NCBI GenBank assembly: GCA_016859345.1 | Contig: CM029129.1 | Span: 17,643,946-17,707,945 of the forward strand | DNA: 64,000 nucleotides | DNA from: Istiophorus platypterus | Taxonomy: Eukaryota; Chordata; Actinopteri; Istiophoriformes; Istiophoridae | Direction: 5' to 3' | Part shown: piece after piece, positions 13,701 through 25,200 of the stretch | How the letters are laid out: each line of letters opens with the position of its first letter | Position numbering within the stretch: position 1 is the first letter of the stretch | Notes under the pieces: model-generated | Told to the model about the DNA's origin: nothing | The model's database searches: none | Seen by the model: the letters and a program-made list of their open reading frames with translations, nothing else | Translations under genes and position numbers: made by a program

Positions 13701-14138
13701 TGTTCTTTAACACTAGACTCGTAACACTAGACAATATTATGAAACACCAGCTTTGAGTGGAATCGTATCATGATGAAGATACAATCTCAACATGTTACCA
13801 TTTTTACAAAATTCCGCAAAATTCTGTCCGCATTAATTTAACTGAGCAAATGGTCACTGTTAAAACTAACGAAATATGTTATTGGATCACAGTTCACTGT
13901 ATAAACCTTCAGCTTGCAGAATTTAAATGTAATCTTGCATATATTTGCCATGTTGTGATATATGTTGTTATGGAAATATATTCTTATACATGATATACAG
14001 TAAATGTTGTGTTTTACATTTCATATGCCATATTTACTACCCACTCAGTGCGTTAACATGCACTTAAGTGACCCGGGAAAAGCTGGACAGTTTATGAAGA
14101 AATGTGATTTAGTCCATTTAAATGCTGTCACACACACT

Positions 14139-14179
<41 letters not shown>

Positions 14180-14690
14180 AAAGCAATGTCTTGTACCTTC
14201 AGTACACTATAAATAAGTGAGCCATGATTCCAAAATAAGGTCTGGGCTCGGGGAGAGTTTATTAGTGGCAGTCAAAGAAGCATGTATGAATAGATGTTTG
14301 ATTTGTACATTAAAAGGAAATATAAAGACAGTATTACAATCACTGTCATTATTAAAATGTTCCAGTCTTCTTATTTGGGTCATTGTCAGGATTCTAAAAT
14401 GATTCCAATACTTAAAAAAAAAAATTCTACCAAATTAACTAAATAAAATTATGAGAGCAAAAAAATCACTTTGGTTGGTTGTTTGTCCAGGTTACTACAC
14501 AGTGCATGTTAACATTTAATAATTCTCTAACTGGATTTCCCTTAGGAGATTGTTGTGTGTAGGAGAACATGGAGCGTAACAAAGAAATCTGTTGCTCAGT
14601 GTGTTGTTTCTTCCTCCTCCCACAGTCCCTCTTATTCAGCACATGGAATCTAGAATAATGATTCCCATGAAGAGTTCACCCTTGAAGTAA
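7794..14690 (+). CDS. nipsnap2: NipSnap homolog 2 (mitochondrial)
   Basis: Ten coding exons: 7794-7900, 9634-9761, 9893-9938, 10054-10148, 11325-11395, 12178-12318, 12460-12491, 13145-13239, 13600-13683 and 14626-14690. They total 864 bases and 287 residues (human 286). The first ~45 residues are basic and lack acids, as expected for a mitochondrial targeting sequence. The mature part has the two ferredoxin-like (dimeric alpha-beta barrel) NIPSNAP domains, with landmarks WNTWYGEQDQAVHLWRY, FSFWNEPVPR and IYELRSYQLRPGTMIEWGNY. The C-terminus reads SRIMIPMKSSPLK. NIPSNAP proteins sit in mitochondria and display autophagy receptors on damaged organelles. All junctions are GT-AG and in phase. The exon 1 donor (CAG|GTCGAT at 7900) was chosen because it alone keeps frame with exon 2. 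A stronger-looking GTAAGG at 7881 is out of frame. Confidence 0.95.
8377..8400. repeat. (GT)n microsatellite, nipsnap2 intron 1
   Basis: About ten uninterrupted GT units. Confidence 0.85.
10365..10560. repeat. Teleost hAT-like repeat fragment, nipsnap2 intron 4
   Basis: It contains AAGCAATTTAGAGTTGCACC, CATTTTTCATTGTTTTCTGA and a GATTAACTGATTATGATGATG end, in the same order as the GATTAATCGATTA-type repeat seen at 6050-6372. It is strongly diverged. Confidence 0.5.
14129..14180. repeat. (CA)n microsatellite, nipsnap2 intron 9
   Basis: CA units with a few T interruptions over about 50 bases. Confidence 0.9.
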
Positions 14691-16256
14691 CCACAAACAC
14701 TGGGGGGCCTCTAAGCATCCACTGCAGCTATCACACTGATCTGTAGAGAGTGTAACCTACCACCGGAGTGTGCACTGCCAGGGATGTCGGCGTAACATCA
14801 ACCTGCTGTTTCAGCTTTTGTTTCGTTTTTGTTTTTTTTTGTTGTTGTTTTTTTTCTTTCCTTCATTTCTTTTACCCCATTTTCCCTGTGTGGGCCTAGA
14901 ATGTCTTATTTCAGTTGATCACCAAAACTGTATGTTACATCAGTTACTGTGTTACTGACAAAATACAATTTGACACACTCCTCCCATTCACTGTCCTTAT
15001 CATTTAAAGGCTCAGTTTTGGAAAAAAAAAAGCTTTTTTTAATGATGATCTAAAATATTCTTTCATACTTTCCAGCGTTTGAGAGTTGAGATACCAGGAA
15101 GAGATGTGAATGGAACATTTAGCAGTTCTAGTGCTGGTCACAAGGGCTGATAATGTCTTAAGGTCTTTCATTAGAAATGTGTTTCAGAGGAAAACTTGAC
15201 ATGACTTGTAAAGCCCTCTCGCACTACAAATCAAGCAAAAGTAACTGCCTCCAGGATCTCACAACAAAAACACAGCATGCAGAGCTCACAGTTCACTATC
15301 AATATAAACTGGATAAGCCTCTTTAAATATTACAGAGGAATGTCCGTTTTACAAAGAGGAGTGTATTGTTTACAAGTCAGGGTTCTCTAATTGACAGTGA
15401 AGCTGATTGTTAGATAGTGACCTGTGTTGAGGAGCCTCAGTGAGACTCTAGCTTTATATCCAGTATAAGGTCACCAGGCATCCAGTCCTCCGCTAAATAC
15501 AATGTAATGTTTACATGGCCTAGAAACAGCCAACTAATTATTGTGCACGCGAGTAATTTGATTCAAAATCAGCTGGATGGATGAAAGAATTCATAAAGAC
15601 ACTGTTGTGAAGATGCACGAAAATTTGCGAACACCACAGGGTGTCAGGCTAGTCAGTACAGGAGGCATGACTTTGATTTCAAAAGACCGCCGCCTTTTCA
15701 GTCCAACCAGACACACGGACCTACTGTCCACATTTCGGGGCAAAGCTGTGCCAAGTCAGGAGTTATTTCCTCCATTTGTGTCTCTTCTGTTAAAGTGACA
15801 ACAGGTCCAGATTCTTCTCTTTGATATCATGAAAAGTTTGGCTCCTTCAGCCGCGGGGGGGTGGCAAGGTGATTAAAATTATTAGAAAATGTTTTTGGTT
15901 TCAGTAGAACCGATCAGTATCGACAGTACAAGCTACGCTGACTTTTTCTCTCCTATCTATATACCAAGCAACGAATTAATGAGAAGCGGGTGATTTTGTG
16001 CTGAGATTATTGTTTTTGTTTTGTTTTGTTTTTTTTAAATGGTCAGATGGTAGATATACATAGTGGGCTTACTGACCAAGACCGAGATATGGTCAATGCT
16101 GTATCTGTAAATGAAGTTGGGTACTCTAAGCTATCTTATGTTGATAAGCAAGTAGACAGGAGAGGAGTAATATCTCAGTGTGGTTATTGTGAAATGCAGT
16201 GCTTTAATAAGATTAGTTGTACATATTGAATTAAACTTCTGATGAAAATGTAAAAA
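14691..16256 (+). other. nipsnap2: Probable long 3' UTR of nipsnap2
   Basis: After the TAA there is no further conserved ORF. The first reasonable polyA hexamer followed by a poly-A tract is ATTAAA near 16230, giving a 3' UTR of about 1.55 kb. AT-rich with T tracts around 14820-14870. Extent is inferred. Confidence 0.4.
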
Positions 16257-16337
16257 AAAAATAAAAAAAAATCTAGGACTCTTTATTCACTCGTGTATCG
16301 TGTGAAATGATAGTAGTGGAGTACATGTATTGTGACT

Positions 16338-16706
16338 TCAGCTTTCAGCCTTTTCCAACTTCTTGATCCTGTTTCTGCATTGTGAGTTCGCATTCAGGAG
16401 TCTGTTATGTGAAAGTACATGGGAATCAATCACAGCTGGAGTAATTCCCTTGAGGGCCCCAGGGGATAAATACTGAGCTCCACCATACATGGCAGTTTCA
16501 GTATTTCCCCAGGCACCCAGAAACCAGCCAGTACTCCTGAGCAGAAATGATAAATTGATTAACATTGAATCAGTTAGTAACAAACTGGGTTGTATTTGTT
16601 TTCTAAAAATGCTCCTACCGGCTTCTAAAATGTAAATATTTGCTGCTGTCCATCTATTTTGTGTTACAACACTAAACGTTGCATTTCTGACTTGATCAGA
16701 GAGCAA
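16338..16706 (-). other. Unassigned 122-codon minus-strand ORF with an internal acceptor-like site
   Basis: Read on the minus strand, the frame runs from an ATG at 16706 to a stop at 16338. The last ~65 codons follow a good acceptor (TTTCTGCTCAG near 16540) and encode a balanced-composition peptide beginning STGWFLGAWGNTETAMYGG and ending KKLEKAES. I do not recognise it. It lies between nipsnap2 and cct6a, where human has PSPH, but it does not resemble the phosphoserine phosphatase C-terminus. It could be the last exon of an unknown gene driven from the GC-rich patch at 17040-17345, or chance. Confidence 0.2.
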
Positions 16707-17039
16707 AATCCATTTAAATATATGTTAATTTGGGCTTCAGGGAATAGTGATGAGATTTTTATTTTTTTTTTTTACTATTTTCTGATGTATACTAAACAAT
16801 CTTTTATCAAAAATAATTTAATTGTCAGATCTAAAGGAAAAGAAAAATTGTTAAAAACACAACCCTCCAACAAATGACCACAGTATTAAGTTTAACAGTT
16901 AATCTTAAAACTAGATATTAACGAAGGGCCCCTGTACAGGATAAGGCTACAAAATGGAGATCGGGGTACCCCGCTATAGTTGATATTTTACATCACTCAT
17001 GCAAATTTCATAAAATGTAAACAATAAATTGCTCAGACC

Positions 17040-17345
17040 CAAATGAACCTGAGGGAACCAGGGGGCTCCCCCGGCTCCTCGCCCACCCTGCCCGCCTGGT
17101 GATCCGACTCCGGGATCATTTGGGAGAAATCCCAGGGACATTAACGCAGAGAGGCGATAACCTGGGAGAGCAGACACTTCTCTTTATGGTGGCAAAGCTT
17201 TTCCGAGTTAAATAAAACTTAGTCCTGTTAAAAACAGACTGTGAAGCTCAAGCACTCCGGTTCCACATTAGAAAGGTGACGTAACCTGGCCCGTCGGCGC
17301 GTCGTCCAGGGTGTGACCGACGCTACCTTCACTGTACAGCGGAAA
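17040..17345. promoter_or_regulatory. Orphan CpG-rich patch with CRE site
   Basis: A GC- and CpG-rich island lies in otherwise AT-rich DNA, with a CRE/ATF site TGACGTAA at 17277-17284. No annotated gene starts here. On the minus strand it contains an ATG frame beginning MSLGFLPNDPGVGSPGGQGG and rich in glycine. It may be the promoter and first exon of a minus-strand or non-coding transcript. Confidence 0.3.
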
Positions 17346-17458
17346 GCCGACGAACCCCTTAACCCCCCTTTTTTCCTTTTCTTTTCTAAATGATTTTCAT
17401 TTATAATAATCGTTTGTACACAAAATAGGCTAATTCTAAGAGATGCAACGCTGTTGCA

Positions 17459-17950
17459 CTAGAGGTGGGAAAAGTATTTAAATCATTAACACGAGCAAAA
17501 GTACCAATAACACGCTAGAAAAATATCATGAGTAAATGTCCTGAATAAATCGACATTTAAGTAAATTGTTAACAAACTGTGTCCGTAAAATATCAAAATT
17601 ACTATTGATGTAGGATAGCTACTGCTGGTGCTATATCATTATATTATTTTTGATTGATCAATTTGTAAGCCGTACTTTGACGTTGTAGTTAGTGAACATG
17701 GAGTTGATTTGTATCTATTTTTATAATCATATTTTATAAACTGAGCATATTTTTTGTGTTTAAAATATCTCAAATAGCTTTAAAAGTAAGTATAGCTATA
17801 TACAAGTAGTGGAGTAAAAGTGCAGTTTTTCCTCTAAAATTAAGTGGAGGAAAAGTATGAAGGTGCATAATATGGAAATACTCAAGTAAGGTAGAAGTAC
17901 CTAAAAATTGTAATTAAGTACAGTACCCGATTAAATATACACCACTACTC
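17459..17950. repeat. Teleost 'AAGTACTCAAGTA' interspersed repeat
   Basis: It begins AGAGGTGGGAAAAGTATTT and ends near ATACACCACTACTC, with internal AGTAGTGGAGTAAAAGT and GGAAATACTCAAGTAAGG words. This is the reverse orientation of the repeat at 5163-5500. The ends are imperfectly inverted (AGAGGTGGG versus CCACTACTC), in keeping with an old hAT-type non-autonomous element. Confidence 0.55.
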
Positions 17951-18769
17951 AGGCAATTCCCTTGTGTTAGAGTTTCCACTGCTTTGTCATAAAAATCTAT
18001 AATGACCAGAATCTATTCTATCCAAAAATATATTTATATAATATTGTAAATGTAGCTAATTAGACTTATCTAAACATTGTACACGTTTCTCTGACTTTTA
18101 TAAAACAGCTACTTGTGTGCTTTAGTAGCAGCAGTTTTGATGTAACATTGAACTCTCACAACAGTTATCATAGGGGCAGAAATGTTGTTAATAAGAAAAT
18201 GAACTTTTGTCCCACCAAACCTTTAGTAACATTCTTTTCATGACCCCATGTCCACGCCTCTTGCTATTTCCACCACTTGAGGCAATAACTGGATAAATGT
18301 TGCCAGATTTGACTGATAAAAAGTAGAAGACAAAAAGTCTTCACTCAAATTTTCCAAGACACATAAATTCCAATGTTGTGATGGATTCAGTGGGTTACAA
18401 CTTAAGGCCCATTTTATTTCACCCTACATTTGTTTAAAATTTTGGAAAATGAAGTATGCAGAATTCACTGTTAACAGTTCCTGCTTGCCACGTGTAACTG
18501 CAATTTTTGTCAACTATCTATGAATTACTTTGATACTAAAGAAAACTTTAAAAAGGGATCATTGTCAGGCACATTGTGGAGTTATAAGGAACATCTTCAT
18601 TCTATTACTTCTAAGCGCGAATTGGCAGTGGACATTAGAGATGAATAAATCCTTGGTTAGTGTAAAACATACAAAATGTGAAAATGACTGGATTATGGCT
18701 CAGACTGAGACACATTTTGTGACAGCCAAGAACCTCAGCAGCCTGCCCCCTGTTTGCAGTTACCGCTGC

Positions 18770-19219
18770 AGCCCCGACGCCTAAGCGTGCTGGGCCAAAC
18801 TACCATAACTAACTCGTTCCTTGCAGAGCACCTGAACGCACCTACGACCTCACACAGCACCGTCTCTGCCTCACGCCCCGCCGCTTCCACGCCCTTGTCT
18901 CCTGATACACGGTAAATCCTTGGTATCAATAGGTGGGAATTTCCTCCGATTATACTGAAACTAGCCCGGATTGAAACGACACGTCCAAACAGCTTTTACC
19001 CCCCCCCCGGATTAAACCCGCGCTCGAGTGAACGTCTGAGGCTCTCCCACGGACTTTACATATCTCCGAGGCCGGGCGGGTTACGCGAAGGCAGCACGAG
19101 AACACGTGTCGGAGCCTTCTGGAAACCGACTCCCCCTTTCGCGAGCGTCCGAGGCTGAGCAGTGCGGACTCTCCGGCAGCGGCTCCCTCTCTTTTTTAAT
19201 TAAAAGAAACTTTTACGCC
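18770..19219 (+). promoter_or_regulatory. cct6a: cct6a CpG promoter and 5' UTR
   Basis: GC- and CpG-rich sequence without a TATA box. It contains a CCCCGCC Sp1-like box near 18876 and an E-box ACACGTGT at 19102-19109. The CpG island continues through exon 1 to about 19750. The ATG context CGCCATGGCC is a strong Kozak match. Confidence 0.5.
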
Positions 19220-22200
19220 ATGGCCGCCGTGAAAGCTCTGAACCCGAAAGCGGAGGTGGCCAGGGCCCAGGCCGCCCTGGCGGTCAACATCAGCGCCGCC
19301 CGGGGGCTCCAGGATGTGCTGAGGAGTAACCTGGGACCGAAGGGGACCATGAAAATGTGAGCGCCGCCGGAGCCCCTTTGTGCAGCGCGCATGCCGCGCT
19401 AGCTCCGCCGCTAAGCGGCTAACGTTAGCATCGACTCGCCGGTAGCGTAGTAGCGGTTCCGTCGCCGCCCGATTTATACTCTTATTTTAAAATAACCGAC
19501 AATCCTCCTCTTCTGTGCCATCTCGTCATCCTCCGCCCCCCCCCCCAAAAAAATGCGAAATCACCCTCTCGGCTAGCTGAGGCCTCCGGCCGCTGAACGG
19601 GAAACGGATCTTCCCGGCGCACGTTGCCCTGCCCAGTCATCGTCGCGATCCGCCTCGACGACCGCCGAGCTAACGCTAGCGCGTTAGCGTGTTAGCGGGC
19701 GATGCTAACCCGTGAGACCCGCGGAACGAACTCCGGCCGGGACTCAGTTAGCGTCGGTTAGCTCGGCTTCAGCGCCATCGAGGTATTTAATGAGATGACG
19801 AGCCAAATGACGACGCGATAACCTTTTGGTGTTAGTTACCGCTCAGCACCGGGTGGATTTCAGGAAGTTAAAGCCGACGACAGCTAACAGTTACTCTGCA
19901 CCCATCAGTCGTCATAGCGCACCGACGGTTTCCTTCGCAAAGCGCGACTCGCCGAAAACTGTTACTTCTGCTGATAAACCGTCGACCCATCAGTATATTT
20001 GCCGACATTAGTCTGCTGTGAACCAGCCTTTGCCCTGCTCCGTAAACTTTAACCCATTCCCGCCTGTTTGATTTACAGGCTGGTGTCCGGTGCTGGAGAC
20101 ATAAAGCTGACCAAAGATGGAAACGTCTTGTTACACGAGATGGTAAGGGAGCGCTGAGTTTGGAAAAATCCTCTACAATTTATTGCTTCTGATTGTACTT
20201 CTTCATTGTTTAACAGTGACCACACCCCTAGTGTGTGTGTGTGTGTGTCTGTATGCCATTTACACCCGAGTTTGAACTGTAACTGATTATCTTTTGGAAG
20301 AAGAAATAACAAGAAATTTAAAGATCTCTCACTTTAAGCTCTGTGAGGATATTGACATATTTTGTTGTTTTTCTTTTCAGCAAATTCAGCACCCAACAGC
20401 ATCACTGATTGCAAAGGTTGCAACGGCACAGGATGACATTACAGGAGATGGAACAACATCCAATGTCCTCATCATCGGTGAACTGTTGAAGCAGGCTGAC
20501 CTCTATGTGTCAGAGGTAAAAACCGTCACGTTACACTCATGTCTGGTTATTCACCTAGAATGTGAACCAATACCGTTCATGCAAAGTCCTTTTAGGTAGC
20601 GTTGTTCATGTTAGTTTGTTTTTAATAACTTAGTTTCTCACATGACTCTCCTTAAAAGCCATGTCAATAGTCAGTATTTAGAATTGGATTCACTTCTTTC
20701 TATAACTTCCTTTGATCTCATGCTGCAGGGTCTTCATCCAAGAATCATTGCTGAGGGCTTTGAGGCGGCAAAAGAGAAAGCTTTGGCTGTTCTGGAAGAG
20801 GTGAAAGTGACTCGGGAAATGGACAGAGAGACCCTCATCAATGTTGCACGCACTTCCCTCAGGACCAAAGTCCACAAAGAGCTGGCTGATCTGCTCACCG
20901 AGGTAAGATATTAGGGAATGGAGCTCAGAATACCAGAGCTGAGGGTCAGCACAGCATTCGACTGCCACATCAAACTATTATCATATTCTTGTCATAAACA
21001 GTCATAGCCCACAGTGCCTACTCTGTAAAATAACCCCAAACAAGGAACATTCTGTCTTAGGGAAAATGTTACTAGTACATTGAGTTGATGGTAAATGATC
21101 AAAGTCATTCGCTTTTAACACTAACTGATCATTTATCCATCACGACTAGTGACTTTTAGCACTATTTTGAACTTTTACAAAGGATTTAAATATGTTACCT
21201 CAGTCGATGCTGACTGCAAATAGTCCAGGAGTGCAGAAGTTGGAAGTTTTACTGTTTTTTAAAGGGTACTACTGCATTTTCTAATATGTACTTTGGGTAA
21301 GCATTTTTTTGATGTTTGGATGAGGTGATGACTTTTCTGTCTGTCTGCAGGCTGTAGTAGATGCTGTGCTGGCTATCGCGAAACCCAATGAACCCATTGA
21401 CCTGTACATGGTGGAGATCATGGAGATGAAGCATAAGACCGACTGCGATACACAGTGAGTTTCAAGACAGACTTGGAGCAAGAGGCAATTCAGTCCTTTT
21501 AATGGAAAATACCGATAGCAGTGTAGGGTTGTACGGGGGTCCCAGACACCTAAGGGTAGCTTAAAAAAAAATTCTTTCACAGGCTGATCAGAGGTTTGGT
21601 GTTGGACCATGGCGCCCGACACCCAGACATGAAGAAGAGGGTGGAGGATGCCTATGTGCTGACTTGTAACGTCTCTTTGGAGTACGAAAAGACGGAGGTC
21701 AACTCTGGCTTCTTCTACAAGAGTGCCGGGGAGAGGGAGAAGCTTGTGGCTGCTGAAAGGAAGTTCATTGAGGATCGTGTGCAGAAGATCATTGCCCTGA
21801 AGAACAAAGTCTGTCCCAATGGAGAGAAGGGTTTTGTCGTCATTAACCAGAAGGTATATATTACAAGTATTCTAACTTTAGAGCACTTACACAGTAGTTC
21901 CTTGCCTCTGTACTGGGAGTAGGTCACATAGTAACTTTAACACATGAAGTGTTAAATTTCAAAACATCCTTTAAAAAAAACATCTAATATAAAGTCAAAG
22001 ATAGCATTGTATAAGGTAATAAAAGCAGCACAGAACCAGTAATATAAAATGGTGAAGTATTTCAGGAAATGAGCAGGAAATCTAAACATGCTATAACTAT
22101 TAAAGTTCCTTTTAAGGAGCACAGATCTGTCTGCAGTTCAGCATTGAGTCCCCTGAGGAGTTTGGTTAGATGCTATATGTTTCATGGTCAATCATCACAC

Positions 22201-25200
22201 CTTTTATTATGCAGTTTCTAGAGGTTACAGCAATGAGCTGATGTTATAAGGTTCTTTTGGGTAATGTGTTAGAAAAGAAATGCGTCAAATTACCTTTAAC
22301 ATCCAATAGAACTGGAGCAACATGCGCAACCCACTGGAGTCAAAAAATTATTTTAGCCTGGGTTTGGTTGGCAAAGTGCAGGGAAAAATGAATTTTTGGC
22401 TTGCTAGATGTTTACTTTAACTCTACTTCTCGGGTGAGGGTCATGACTTCATGCTATGTCAGAAATATTGCTTAATAAAGTTTTAAACATATTAGATAAT
22501 ACCAATACAGTATTATCCCAAGTGAGTTAGTCTTTCTCTGAATCATTTTTTCTTTTTGACTTTGTTTGGCTTTAATAACTGAGGCTATACAACAGTCTTT
22601 AGTCGGATATAAGTAAACACAAATGTCTGACATATCACATTGCTACACCTAAAGGACCCTCTCTAATTATTTTCACAAAGTTAAAGATCCATTTACAAAT
22701 AATTTGTATATGAACATTAAGCATTTTATGACCAGCCCTGTCATTCGCACAGTGAACACCCAAGGAAGCCAGTGTGGCTTACCCTGGTCTTTTGTGTCTG
22801 TGCCACAGTAAATCTGATCTGTACCTCTGCATTAGGAGAGCACACTCCTTTCCTACATGTATTCAGCGGATCAGAATAAACTTTACATTACTGAAACTGA
22901 CAGAAGTACAAAGTGAAGTATTTCTCAAATTGATTATCATAAGTGGGAGTTGATCTCTTTGATGTTATTTCTGTTGTCTAGGGTATTGACCCATTCTCCC
23001 TGGATGCCCTAGCCAAGGAAGGCATTGTAGCCCTGCGCAGGGCAAAAAGGAGGAACATGGAAAGGTAATAGATATTATCCCCCCTACCATTATAGGTGGC
23101 CTTTTCCGTACAGTGCAAATGGTGTAGTTTCTTAAAATATATATTAATATATAGAATAACAACAGTAGAAATAGTAGAAACTATGAGGCCCTTAAGGTAG
23201 CTAGAGATGTACTGGTATACTGGTTTTCCTGTGCACTGGGGTGAGGAATACTTATGAAAGAAACATGGTTTATAATCTCTTATTGTTGTCACTAGGACTG
23301 TCATTGTTTGAGAACACATGAACACACCATAGTGCTCCTGCTTTAAGTTTATTTTGCCAAGCCACAAGGGAGCGCCCTTCAGCCTGTCAAACAGAGGCAG
23401 CGCGGCCACAGCATGCCAGCAGAAAGGGCCCTGTTCTGTCAAACTCTGACAAGTTTATGGCTCCTAAGTTGTAACATGACACAAAGTGAGAAACACAAGC
23501 TTGTACATGACTATCAAAAATGAAACTTGCTATCTCACAGATACACACATTGTGGTGTTTCTCACAGGTTAGATTCAACAGTTTGTGGTTAAGCTTTCAG
23601 TTCAACCTGTGGGGTGCGGGCGGGTCTGTTAAGAGTTGCCAGACCGCTGTTCTGTACTTTTACTTGTTTTTTACTTATCTGTATTTTTTTCATAACTTCA
23701 TTGGAAAAAAAGTCCAATGAAGTTACAGAATACAGTTAACTGTTCAGTAGCTGTTATTTTTGATTTAGATTAGTAAAAAAAAAAAGATTAGTATGGGCAA
23801 AAAACATGGTCTGAGGTCATTTTACTATATTTCAGCTCTAAGAAAAGTATTCAGAAAAGTTTTAGTATTGTACCGTAATTGTTTAACATTTATATTTTTG
23901 TCACACCATGGAAATTTTGTATCACATTTTTAAATACAGCCAAATGTATTGGGACCAAAGTACACTGTGCTTTAATATCTGCAGGACAACCTGAATATAT
24001 CATGATATTTGACATCTCTTCCCCTCTAGGCCCATTCAGCACTTTTTTAAAAATCAAAGTGTTAATCGTGTATATTGTGTCAGTCTCTCAATCAGGGCTG
24101 TGAAATATATTTAATATTTTGCAAATATGTTTAATGCATTAACATTGAGAAATCCACTAAAAAAGAGGCAGAGATGCAGCATCTTCAATAGACCTTAGCT
24201 TCATACACTGACATCAGGACAGAGACACCTGAACAGACAACACTCACTGTCCTATCCCTTTTTTTCCCCCTTACTATAAATCATATCAATGAACTGAATT
24301 ATACATGGACATTTTGTTCCCTCTGTAGGCTCACTCTTGCTTGTGGTGGCATTGCCATGAATTCGGTTGATGACCTCACACCTGAGTGCTTGGGACATGC
24401 TGGATTGGTTTATGAACACACACTGGTCAGTTAATCTGGATGTCGCCTTTGATATCTTCCCCCTCTTCACAGATTCTGTGTATTTTGTACATTTAAGATG
24501 TTACATTAAAACCATTAACTGTCACAAACCTGTTTGCAGGGAGAGGAGAAGTACACATTCATCGAGAAGTGTGGGAACCCTCGCTCAGTCACCTTGCTGG
24601 TGAAGGGACCCAACAAACACACCCTCACACAGATCAAAGATGCTGTAAGGGATGGTCTGCGAGCAGTTAAGAATGCCATAGAAGATGGTAAGACACTAAT
24701 GAACCTTAAACTTTAATTTGTTTGATTATGAAATATGATTTATTGGAGAAAAATTGTTAAGTCACAAGTCCTGTTCTGTTTTACGACCAGGGTTCACTAC
24801 TTTTTACAATTAGGAAATTAGATGTCAGTTTTCTTGTAGCTGCTTTTATATAGGTAGATTTTCCTGTCTAAATTGACTTTGTAAAGCCCACAGACACTGA
24901 TCCAAAATCAATACCACAATTTAAGTTTCACAGACTCTTCCCTCTTTGACACACTAACTCCATTTTTTTCTGCTTATGTTGATTGGGATTATATCATTAA
25001 ACTAATATCTGAATAAAGATCTTTATCTGTCTATATCAGTCAGTCTCATTTGCACAGCGAACACCCAAGGATGCTAATGTAGCTCTCCCTGGTCTTTTAT
25101 GTCTGTGCCACAGTGACTCTGGTCTTTTCCTCTGCATTAGGAGAGTTTCAGTCTCTCCTACATGTATTCAGCTGATCAGAACAAACTCCAAAGTTTCTTG

